In this document: positions 17,977 to 24,465 of the stretch, piece after piece
Layout: the number at the start of each line of letters is the position of its first letter
Numbering within the stretch: position 1 is the stretch's first letter
Assembly: GCA_913046365.1 (NCBI GenBank)
Contig: CAJWRM010000017.1
Location: 1 to 47,510, forward strand
Direction of reading: 5' to 3'
Source: an uncultured Flavobacteriales bacterium
GTDB lineage: Bacteria > Bacteroidota > Bacteroidia > Flavobacteriales_D > Crocinitomicaceae
Length of the DNA: 47,510 bases
Made by a program: the position numbers and the translations under genes
Notes under the pieces: generated by a model
What the model was told of the DNA's origin: nothing
Database searches by the model: none
The model's input: the letters and a program-made list of their open reading frames with translations, nothing else

Positions 17977-18267
17977 GATCTCTATTTCCGAGAACATTTT
18001 GCGGCTGCCCCGATCGTGGTAAAAACGACTCACGATTCTACCTTCAATGGCTACTGAGGTGCCTTTTGTACCATATTCATTGAGGACCTGAACCCATCTA
18101 CCCCAAGCCGATAACGTATGCCAATTTTTGCGTGTTTTTTTAGCACCTTGGACATCTAAATAGCTTTCTTGTGTGGTAAGGGTAAACTTCACCTGGCGCC
18201 TGCCATTAGACAGCAGGTGAAGCTCTGGACTCGAATGAATTTCACCAATAAGGTGTACCAGGTTCAT
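17956..18267 (-). CDS. ssb: Short single-stranded DNA-binding protein (second of coupled pair)
   Basis: 103 residues covering one SSB-type OB fold: MNLVHLIGEI at the start, then RRQVKFTLTTQ, WHTLSAWGRWVQVLNEY and GTSVAIEGRIVSRFYHDRG. It lacks the Gly/Pro-rich linker and acidic C-terminal tip through which housekeeping SSB recruits partners. Its ATG overlaps the stop of the preceding ssb gene (TAATG at 18265-18269), which points to translational coupling and a joint product. Base composition is richer in GC than the flanking AT-rich segment. Likely an accessory SSB of a mobile element or uptake system, by inference. Confidence 0.85.
   Translation of the reverse strand: MNLVHLIGEIHSSPELHLLSNGRRQVKFTLTTQESYLDVQGAKKTRKNWHTLSAWGRWVQVLNEYGTKGTSVAIEGRIVSRFYHDRGSRKMFSEIEINDLIIL
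18187..18222 (-). other. Strong intragenic hairpin in the second ssb mRNA
   Basis: A nine-base perfect inverted repeat (CTTCACCTG at 18187-18195 and CAGGTGAAG at 18214-18222) is extended by an inner CTG/CAG pair (18200-18202 with 18211-18213), giving 12 paired bases with a four-base bulge and an eight-base loop. It lies 45-80 bases inside the coding sequence. It could slow ribosomes or control the second cistron; the coding constraint (residues around ELHLLSNGRRQVK) may equally produce it by chance. Confidence 0.5.
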
Positions 18268-18623
18268 TACTCGGCTGCCTCCCCTTTGTATGGAGAAGAC
18301 AACACCAAAAACTCATTGGCCTCAACCACGGTTCTGTTCTTGCGCTCGCCGGCTTTGTTTTCATAGGTTTGGTGTAAAAGACGGCCTTCTACCATCACCT
18401 TGCTTCCCTTTTCGAGTGCCTCTCGCATCTTGTCGCCTAATGGGCCCCAAGCGTTCACGTTGTGCCATTGTACCTGTTCGTTCCAGTCGCCGTTTTTTTG
18501 TTTATAACGCTGGTGGGTAGCCATGCTGAATTTTGTAATTGACTTTCCTGAATCAAAGGAGACCGTTTCCGGATCTCTTCCTAATCGCCCAATCAAACTG
18601 ACTTTGTTTCGTAATGCATTCAT
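18267..18623 (-). CDS. ssb: Short single-stranded DNA-binding protein (first of coupled pair)
   Basis: 118 residues of canonical SSB OB fold: NKVSLIGRLGRDPE, ITKFSMATHQRYK, QWHNVNAWGPLGDKMREALEKGSKVMVEGRLLHQTYENKAGERKNRTVVEANEFLVL. The chain ends at KGEAAE without the long linker and DDxxPF-type tip of housekeeping SSB, so it is a truncated or accessory form. GC reaches 33 of 60 bases in 18421-18480, well above the surroundings. The stop overlaps the start of the second ssb. Upstream (18624-18750) are helically spaced GTCG repeats that might be operator sites. Confidence 0.9.
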   Translation of the reverse strand: MNALRNKVSLIGRLGRDPETVSFDSGKSITKFSMATHQRYKQKNGDWNEQVQWHNVNAWGPLGDKMREALEKGSKVMVEGRLLHQTYENKAGERKNRTVVEANEFLVLSSPYKGEAAE

Positions 18624-18712
18624 AATGTAAAAATTTAAAAGTTTAAAAAAATTGCTTGTCGCTAAATTCGACAGGACAAAATTGAGGGCAATGAAAAGCT
18701 ATAAACGGTTTC

Positions 18713-18743
18713 TTGTCGTTTAGTGTCGATATTTAGTCGTTTG
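18713..18743 (-). promoter_or_regulatory. Phased GTCG repeats upstream of the ssb pair
   Basis: GTCG occurs at 18715-18718, 18725-18728 and 18736-18739, spaced 10 and 11 bases, close to one DNA turn, within the repeated context TTTAGT. A fourth copy at 18658-18661 forms a TGTCG/CGACA inverted repeat with 18669-18673. The array lies about 90-120 bases upstream of the first ssb start on its strand, suitable for a regulator or for recombinase-type binding. No promoter box is certain. The role is inference. Confidence 0.3.
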
Positions 18744-18750
18744 TAATTGA

Positions 18751-18864
18751 TTAAAAGGGTATATCATTTCATATTCCAGTGTGAAAACAACAGAAATTTA
18801 TACGCATATGAATACTAAAAATTTACACGCCATCAAAAGCCCTATCGAGGAAATGCAATTATAA
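18751..18864 (+). pseudogene. C-terminal remnant of a tyrosine recombinase (integrase)
   Basis: Reading from 18751 to the TAA at 18862-18864 gives about 37 residues; the last 30 or so include SSVKTTEIYTHM followed by NTKNLHAIKSPIEEM. This matches the end of XerC/D- and integron-type tyrosine recombinases, where the nucleophile Tyr sits in a TTxIYTH motif and the chain finishes with a KSPLD-like segment. A TGA at 18748-18750 closes the frame and I see no Arg-His-Arg core upstream, so only the tail survives. The remnant abuts the attC-like palindrome, which starts within its last codons. Confidence 0.75.
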
Positions 18865-18915
18865 CAAGGCTTCACAATGGAAAAATAAAGATGTATCTTT
18901 AACCCCTTGTTAAAT
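18859..18915 (+). other. attC-like recombination site (candidate)
   Basis: A 57-base element starts with TTATAAC and ends with GTTAAAT, which fits the integron R' consensus GTTRRRY; the left end is an imperfect match to RYYYAAC. The outer arms TAACAAGG (18862-18869) and CCTTGTTA (18905-18912) pair perfectly. Inside, GG (18879-18880) can pair with CC (18903-18904), and TAAAGAT (18886-18892) pairs with ATCTTTA (18895-18901), leaving unpaired bases on one side as in folded attC sites. It lies between a recombinase tail and an AT-rich two-gene unit. Alternatively it may be just a transcription terminator or attI-like scar. Confidence 0.5.
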
Positions 18916-18927
18916 ACAATGAACTAA

Positions 18928-19159
18928 ATGACCATTGAGAAATTTGCAACTGATTTTGCAAGAGCCTTAAAGCTTGCAGATAATAAGAGTCCTCAGTTGA
19001 AAAAAAAATACAACGCAGGAATTGGCCCACATGAAGAAGACCAGCAAGTTAAATTAGCATTAGAGGAATTAAATGGACAAGGAAAATATATCGAATGTGG
19101 GAAAAAAAATATGGAATGAATATCGAGATTGGGATTCAGTTATTAAATATTTATTGTAA
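18928..19159 (+). pseudogene. Small frameshifted ORF; N-terminal fragment of a possible nuclease-like protein
   Basis: The intact frame from the ATG at 18928 stops at 19119 (63 residues). A run of eight A at 19102-19109 lies just before the stop. Skipping one A continues as GKKIWNEYRDWDSVIKYLL to a TAA at 19157-19159, five bases before the next gene, which looks like the true end. The start contains KKYNAGIGPHEEDQQVKLALEEL; from memory this resembles the N-terminus of larger restriction-endonuclease-like (PD-(D/E)XK) proteins, whose catalytic core is missing here. It could be a decayed gene, a slippage-controlled gene or a sequencing error. Confidence 0.5.
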
Positions 19160-19164
19160 TAAAT

Positions 19165-19959
19165 ATGAAAAAATTAATTAAAAAAGCTTACGAAAGTTAT
19201 TTGAAAACAGCAAAGCTGGAAAGCAATGAGTCAAATACTCCATACTATATAAACAATAGAAATATTGTTCCTGTTAAAATTGAATTTAAACAATTTCTTC
19301 ATTTGATTTCAGTTGATAAAGAATTTAGAAAAACGTGGTGGGAAACAGCTCCCTCATTTAAAAATTTAAAGGACAATTCATTGATGCAACAAGATTCTTT
19401 AATGAAAATAATTATGGGTATACTGAAAGATTCTAATCTAAAGGAGCTAAACCAATATGGAAAAAGAGGACAAGTTTTATACCTTTTTGCAAATGCTGTT
19501 GCTTCTTATAGCAGCTATAATCATTATTATTTAATCTCAACTAAAGCTCTTTCGGTTCTTAAAAACAACGATATTGATGTTAGTTCACCAGTTACTAGAT
19601 CTAAAATTTTCAACATTAGAGCTGAATTGCCCGATCGAAAAAAGCTATTAACGTTTGAGCATATGTGTCCTTCAACTCAGTTAATAAAACTATTGATTGC
19701 ACTTAGAGAAAATCATGAAAGTAGAAAAAATAAATCGTCAAATTTAAGTTTAGACGATAAGGTTTTAGAGAAGTTTTATGAATACGGTTTGGTATGTATA
19801 ATTACTAAAGATGAAGATATGGAATTGAAAGGAAAATTAAGAACAGACTTATCTTTTAGCTCTAAAACAAGTACTTTTAACATGTTGGATCGATATGAAA
19901 AAGCAAAGATAGAATTAGCCGAAACACTTATTCCAGTTTATGGAAAAATGTATAGATGA
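19165..19959 (+). CDS. Unrecognised 264-residue protein in AT-rich segment
   Basis: I do not recognise this protein. It is rich in Lys, Asn and Ser, has no signal peptide or membrane segment, and looks helical and cytoplasmic. A notable segment is LTFEHMCPSTQLIKLLIALRENHES (residues about 171-195; the EHxxP core may be functional). Base composition is very AT-rich (7 GC in the 60 bases from 19141, 16 in those from 19741), unlike neighbours, which points to recent acquisition. It follows the frameshifted small ORF by five bases on the same strand, and ends 17 bases before the convergent gene. It could be the second member of a cassette-borne pair. Confidence 0.6.
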   Translation: MKKLIKKAYESYLKTAKLESNESNTPYYINNRNIVPVKIEFKQFLHLISVDKEFRKTWWETAPSFKNLKDNSLMQQDSLMKIIMGILKDSNLKELNQYGKRGQVLYLFANAVASYSSYNHYYLISTKALSVLKNNDIDVSSPVTRSKIFNIRAELPDRKKLLTFEHMCPSTQLIKLLIALRENHESRKNKSSNLSLDDKVLEKFYEYGLVCIITKDEDMELKGKLRTDLSFSSKTSTFNMLDRYEKAKIELAETLIPVYGKMYR

Positions 19960-19976
19960 ATTATAATAATCAACTT

Positions 19977-20483
19977 TTAATTCAAAAACTTAAAGGAATT
20001 CAAAAAGGCATCTTTGCGAGCCTTATTCAAAACCTCTTTTGGTGCAACCACAATGGTTTGATATTCAGTTTCTCCTTTAAAGATCACATTGCAATAGACA
20101 GCCATCTCGGGCATATCTGTAACAGCTACAGCAATCTCACCTTTTAATCCGCTAGATGAGCCTAGAGACCATTCTTTTTGAGAAACGACTTTTCCCTTCA
20201 TTTTTGTGGCCCAATCCTCAAGTATTTTAGCCCCCCGAGATGCGCTAGGAGGCTTGTTTATTTCCAATACCTTCATCAGATAGGTGTTCTGCTCTACGGT
20301 CACATGCGTTGTGAATTTCATGCCCTCATCCGTTCTTTTAAAAACCTCTTGAGGAACCGAAGGAAATACGACACTACACTTATGGTCATTGTCTGTGATC
20401 AGGTTAGGAGCTAGTTGTTGACCTAGCGCTTGACCAGAAAAAAACAATACGAATAAGGTACTAATTAACGAAAGCTCTTTCAT
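19977..20483 (-). CDS. Secreted protein of unknown function (possible PsbP/DcrB-like)
   Basis: 168 residues with a signal peptide (about 1-21, ending ALGQ). The mature part has alternating strands (CSVVFPSVPQEVF, FTTHVTVEQNTYLMKVLEI), a helix around AKILEDWATKMKG, and a C-terminal helix ending in FLNSFKFLN, like small PsbP/DUF1795-type proteins. No catalytic residues stand out. It lies 7 bases downstream of the BNR-repeat gene on the same strand, so the two are probably co-transcribed. Confidence 0.6.
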   Translation of the reverse strand: MKELSLISTLFVLFFSGQALGQQLAPNLITDNDHKCSVVFPSVPQEVFKRTDEGMKFTTHVTVEQNTYLMKVLEINKPPSASRGAKILEDWATKMKGKVVSQKEWSLGSSSGLKGEIAVAVTDMPEMAVYCNVIFKGETEYQTIVVAPKEVLNKARKDAFLNSFKFLN

Positions 20484-20490
20484 ATCTGAT

Positions 20491-23400
20491 TTATTTTTTA
20501 AGGTACTGTTCTTTTGATTTTACAACAGCTCTTTTTGCCAGCTTATACTTTTTCTCTAAGCTAGACAATGCCGTCTTTGTTGCTGTGTAACGCTTTTGAA
20601 TTTGAGAAAGGTTCTCGAGCTCATTTGGTGTAGGTGCACCAGGGTTGTTCTCAACACGCTGGAACAAATTGGTCATTTTCTCTCTAAGCTGAGGCTCTGA
20701 AGAGCCAACGTAATTGTCTCCTGAAGTAATCACCATGGTCTGCTTGAGCGCATCTAGCTTTGAAATCAGTTTTCTGCTCTTTTTATCATTGGCATAGGTC
20801 AAATATGCATCAACACAATAAACATCATAAGCTAAGGATTCAATCATGTTGTACATCATCATGACGGCTTCTTGTTTGCTTTTCCGATCGCTCGAGGAAA
20901 TGATGCTTTTGGGATCATAAGCTAGAACAAGTGGGTGCTCAAAAACTTCTTTCCCTTTGGTAATACGCACGGTATATTCCCCAGCAGGTAGGGTTGGTGT
21001 CGTGAAACCACCAAAGGAGAAGGTTTTTCCTTTCGCTACTTTGGGTTGCTTCATGCTGTAATTCCAATTGACAATATTTATTCCTTTGGTCTTTCCTGGT
21101 CCAAGCTCCGAAATGGTATCTCCCTTTGCATCCAGAATAAGCATACTCATCTTACCAAAGGTGTGGCGCTTTTTAAGGTGGTATTTGATTTGTGCAGCTG
21201 TCGTCTCATTGTAGCCTACAAATTGTGTTTCTGCACCAAAAGATCCGGAAAAGCTTGCTTCCTCATCAATTATTGTCGGCTTTGCATTGAAAAAATGCAG
21301 CTTCTTGCCCATATTCTCTGCCGTCAATTCCCGAAGTGGAGAAATATCATCAATAATAATTACCCCTCTTCCGTGTGTTCCCAAAACTAGATCATTTGTT
21401 TGCTTTTGAAGGGCAATAAAATGTACTGCAACAGCAGGCATATTGTTGGTGTACTTATACCATTGAGCACCCCCATCCATCGTAATAAATAGGCCAAGCT
21501 CCGTTCCTAAAAACAATAGGTCTGGGTTTTCGTAATCTACCTGAATGTTTCTTACAACGCCTTCAACACCACCTGTAATAATACTTTTCCACGTCTTTCC
21601 AAAGTCATCCGTTTTGTAAGCATAAGGTGTTTTATCATTAGCGGTATGGCCATCAAAAACAGCATACGCTGTTCCCTTTTCTAAGGTGCTTAATTCAATA
21701 TGATAGCACCATGTATTTGCAGGAAGGCCCGGAATATTTGCGACTGTATTGGTCCATGTTTTTCCCGCGTCTTGGGTTACCTGAACGTTTCCGTCATCGG
21801 TTCCCACCCAAATAATATTTTCATCAAGGTCTGACTCTGCAATGGTGAAAATAGTCGTATGGTTTTCTGCGCCCGAATTGTCTTTGGATAGACCTCCTGA
21901 GTTGTCTTGATCCTGCTTGGCAGGGTCGTTTGTCGTTAGGTCAGGAGATATAATTTGCCAAGATGCGCCCATGTCATCAGATTTATGCAGGTACTGGCTG
22001 CCCATGTAAATTCTATCAGGAACCGATGCGCTCAAAGCCATTGGTGCGTTCCAATTGAACCTAAGTTTATCGTGTCCCTCAACCGGAAGTGGTTGTATTG
22101 TTTTTACCTGCTTGTTGTCTTGATCAATACGCCATACATTTTCGGCTCCTTGCATTTCTGAGTAAACAATATTTTTGGTGTTGTGCTTAAGCACTCTGAA
22201 GCCGTCTCCCTGACCCAAGGAGTTCCAATCTCTTGCCTGAATACCTCCAGGAGAAGCTGAAGGGCCATACCACGAACCATTGTCCTGAAGTCCGCCGTAG
22301 ATATTATAAGGCGTAGCATTGTCTACGCTAATCTGATAGAACTGAGAGAGCGGAAGGTTCTCCACAATCTCACATGTCGTTCCACCGTTCCAGCTGCGGT
22401 AAACACCGCCGTCAGTGGCAAAAAACATAATGTCCGAATGCATGTTAGAAAATACCATATCATGAACATCACTGTGCATATTTCCAAGCCCTTTGAAGGT
22501 CTTTCCTCCATCTTTTGACACAGATCCTCGTAAACCTCCTTTGTAGATTACATTTTCGTTTCTGGGATCTACAACAAGCCTTGAGAAATAGAAAGGTCTT
22601 ACTGTGATTTCAAAGTCATTGTTCATTTGCTCCCAAGAAGCACCAAGGTCTTTACTTCTATATAGGCCTTTGTCTTTTTTTTGTTCTGCTTCAATGACCG
22701 TATACAAAATGTCTGGATTACTTTTGGCAATAGCAATGCCCATTCGGCCTAGCTTTCCTGAAGGAAAGCCGTTGTGAATCTTATCCCATGTTTTACCGCC
22801 ATCAATAGACTTATATAATGCGCTGTTTTCACCGCCTGAATCAAAAGACCATCCTGTTCTTCTGAACTCCCACATAGAAGCGTAAAGCACAGACGGATTT
22901 CTTGGGTCCATTAATAAGTCTGCACAACCTGTTCTCGGGTTTACATACAAGACCTTTTCCCAGGTCTGACCTCCATCCGTTGATTTAAAAACACCTCTTT
23001 CCTCGTTGTCTCCCCATAACGCACCCATTGCGGCTACATAAATCTCATTTGAGTTTTCGGGATTAACAACAATACTTGCTATGCGCTCTGAGTTTTCAAG
23101 TCCGATTTTTTGCCAGTTTGAACCACCGTCTGTCGTCTTGTAAAGACCATTGCCATATGAAACACTATTTCGCGTCCAAGTTTCACCTGTTCCAACATAA
23201 ATGGTCTTATCAGGGTCATTCGGATCAAGGGTTACGGTCCCAATAGACTGAATATAGTCGTCAAAGATTGGAATAAAGGTTGCGCCACCATCATTTGATT
23301 TCCAGACACCACCACCACCAGCTCCTAGGTATACGATTTTATTATTCGTCGGATGTATCTCAAGGTCGTTCACACGTCCACTCATCAGTGCTGGGCCTAT

Positions 23401-23520
23401 TTGCCTGGCTGTTAAGTCACCAAAAACAGAGGAGCCGTCGACAACAGCTGTCTCTTGAGCATACGAGGTTAGGCCCGTGGCCATACACAACCACAAAGCA
23501 TAAAAACTTAGTTTTTTCAT
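20491..23520 (-). CDS. Secreted BNR/Asp-box (sortilin-type propeller) repeat protein
   Basis: 1009 residues with a signal peptide (about 1-21, ending SYAQ). Many Asp-box repeats follow, for example KSNDGGATF, KTTDGGSNW, KSTDGGQTW, KSIDGGKTW, RSKDLGASW, SKDGGKTF, VTQDAGKTW and TMDGGAQW, spread over about residues 30-720; these form one or two beta-propellers of the VPS10/sortilin or glycosyl-hydrolase-like type. A beta-sandwich-like segment (about 760-860) and a helical C-terminus follow. No sialidase or xyloglucanase active site is recognisable, so function is unknown; such proteins are common as exported binding or hydrolytic proteins in this phylum. No T9SS sorting domain is evident. Confidence 0.88.
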   Translation of the reverse strand: MKKLSFYALWLCMATGLTSYAQETAVVDGSSVFGDLTARQIGPALMSGRVNDLEIHPTNNKIVYLGAGGGGVWKSNDGGATFIPIFDDYIQSIGTVTLDPNDPDKTIYVGTGETWTRNSVSYGNGLYKTTDGGSNWQKIGLENSERIASIVVNPENSNEIYVAAMGALWGDNEERGVFKSTDGGQTWEKVLYVNPRTGCADLLMDPRNPSVLYASMWEFRRTGWSFDSGGENSALYKSIDGGKTWDKIHNGFPSGKLGRMGIAIAKSNPDILYTVIEAEQKKDKGLYRSKDLGASWEQMNNDFEITVRPFYFSRLVVDPRNENVIYKGGLRGSVSKDGGKTFKGLGNMHSDVHDMVFSNMHSDIMFFATDGGVYRSWNGGTTCEIVENLPLSQFYQISVDNATPYNIYGGLQDNGSWYGPSASPGGIQARDWNSLGQGDGFRVLKHNTKNIVYSEMQGAENVWRIDQDNKQVKTIQPLPVEGHDKLRFNWNAPMALSASVPDRIYMGSQYLHKSDDMGASWQIISPDLTTNDPAKQDQDNSGGLSKDNSGAENHTTIFTIAESDLDENIIWVGTDDGNVQVTQDAGKTWTNTVANIPGLPANTWCYHIELSTLEKGTAYAVFDGHTANDKTPYAYKTDDFGKTWKSIITGGVEGVVRNIQVDYENPDLLFLGTELGLFITMDGGAQWYKYTNNMPAVAVHFIALQKQTNDLVLGTHGRGVIIIDDISPLRELTAENMGKKLHFFNAKPTIIDEEASFSGSFGAETQFVGYNETTAAQIKYHLKKRHTFGKMSMLILDAKGDTISELGPGKTKGINIVNWNYSMKQPKVAKGKTFSFGGFTTPTLPAGEYTVRITKGKEVFEHPLVLAYDPKSIISSSDRKSKQEAVMMMYNMIESLAYDVYCVDAYLTYANDKKSRKLISKLDALKQTMVITSGDNYVGSSEPQLREKMTNLFQRVENNPGAPTPNELENLSQIQKRYTATKTALSSLEKKYKLAKRAVVKSKEQYLKK

Positions 23521-23545
23521 TAGATGTTATTAATAGGTTCGCTAA

Positions 23546-24298
23546 TTATTTTTTCTCAGGAAAAGCAAAATCACCGTCTTCAAATGAAGGATTTACCTCA
23601 ATTGTGGTAAACGTAATCGGTTGTCCAGGCTTGTCTTTTTCTCCCTGTGACATCGAGAAAGGGAAGTATAAGCCTTCTACCTCTTGGTAATCGCTAAACG
23701 AAGTTTCAGCTATTACTCCTTTAGCCGGGCCAGACTGAATTTCACTTTGCATCGCAATCGGTACAAAGTTCTCTGTGTCAAAAAAGTAATAAGACACGGA
23801 TTCTTCTTCTTGACCCTCGACCATTTTAGGTTCTTGCACTAATTTTAACTTGAATGTTTCTTCTCCTTGAATCGTTTCTTTTCCCATTAACTCAATCGTG
23901 TATCCTTTCTTTTCATAATCTAAAAATGGATTTGGGAAGTCATTTGCGTCTAGCTTAAAATTTGCTGTTGCTTCTGCATCGCTTTCTTCTGCCTCCATTG
24001 TCATGAAATTATGTGACCATAATTTTTTACCGTCAAAAACGCCTTGCTTGATCTCCTTTCCTTGGAAAGTTATTTTCGTCATTTGCCTACCATCTTTAAG
24101 CTGTAACATCTCTATAGGAATCTCCATTCCTCCTTGACTTAATTTTGCCGTCATTTTAAGTCCTTGAAGATTATTCCAGGCATCAGCGCCTCCCGTATTC
24201 TCAATATAGTTGGCAATAATTTCTTCTTTGGTTTGCGCAAAAGTGAATTGTGCGACCACAAGAAAAATGGCCATTAAAAAGATTTGGTTGTTTCGCAT
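23546..24298 (-). CDS. Secreted LolA-like-fold protein of unknown function
   Basis: 250 residues from the ATG at 24298, with a signal peptide (about 1-21, ending TFAQ). An in-frame ATG at 24364 would add 22 residues in front of the signal peptide and is unlikely. The mature protein starts EEIIANYIENTGGADAWNNLQGLKMTAKL and continues with long antiparallel strands (YTIELMGKETIQGEETFKL, YYFFDTENFVPIAMQSEI), as in outer-membrane-lipoprotein-sorting-like (LolA/LolB) half-barrels of this phylum. Ends DFAFPEKK. The BNR gene begins 25 bases downstream on the same strand. Confidence 0.68.
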   Translation of the reverse strand: MRNNQIFLMAIFLVVAQFTFAQTKEEIIANYIENTGGADAWNNLQGLKMTAKLSQGGMEIPIEMLQLKDGRQMTKITFQGKEIKQGVFDGKKLWSHNFMTMEAEESDAEATANFKLDANDFPNPFLDYEKKGYTIELMGKETIQGEETFKLKLVQEPKMVEGQEEESVSYYFFDTENFVPIAMQSEIQSGPAKGVIAETSFSDYQEVEGLYFPFSMSQGEKDKPGQPITFTTIEVNPSFEDGDFAFPEKK

Positions 24299-24418
24299 TT
24301 TATTGATTTTAATTTTTTTGAAATAGTTTTCACAATATAGAACTTTTGAATGGTAAAACCCCATTAGCGTATACCCTTCTTAACAAAATGTAACAGAATT
24401 TAGTAGAAAAATAAAGGC

Positions 24419-24446
24419 AAAAAAAAAGGGCGCCGAAGCGCCCTTA
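24419..24446 (-). terminator. Intrinsic terminator of the thioredoxin-fold T9SS cargo gene
   Basis: On the minus strand the stem GGGCGC, loop TTCG, stem GCGCCC (24428-24443) is followed by an uninterrupted T run complementary to 24419-24427. The stable TTCG tetraloop and U-tract make a textbook Rho-independent terminator, 22 bases beyond the stop of the gene ending at 24466, and it separates that gene from the next one downstream. Confidence 0.93.
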
Positions 24447-24465
24447 TATTTTCTAAATGCTGTAA

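Noticed and set aside
18282..18520. Plus-strand ORFs opposite the ssb pair
   Set aside because: They are shadows of two clear SSB genes; the minus-strand frames contain full OB-fold motifs.
18861..18915. Reading of the palindrome only as an intrinsic terminator of the integrase remnant
   Set aside because: The outer stem is followed by AAATAC rather than a T run, and the end sequences fit recombination core sites better; kept as an alternative, not the main call.
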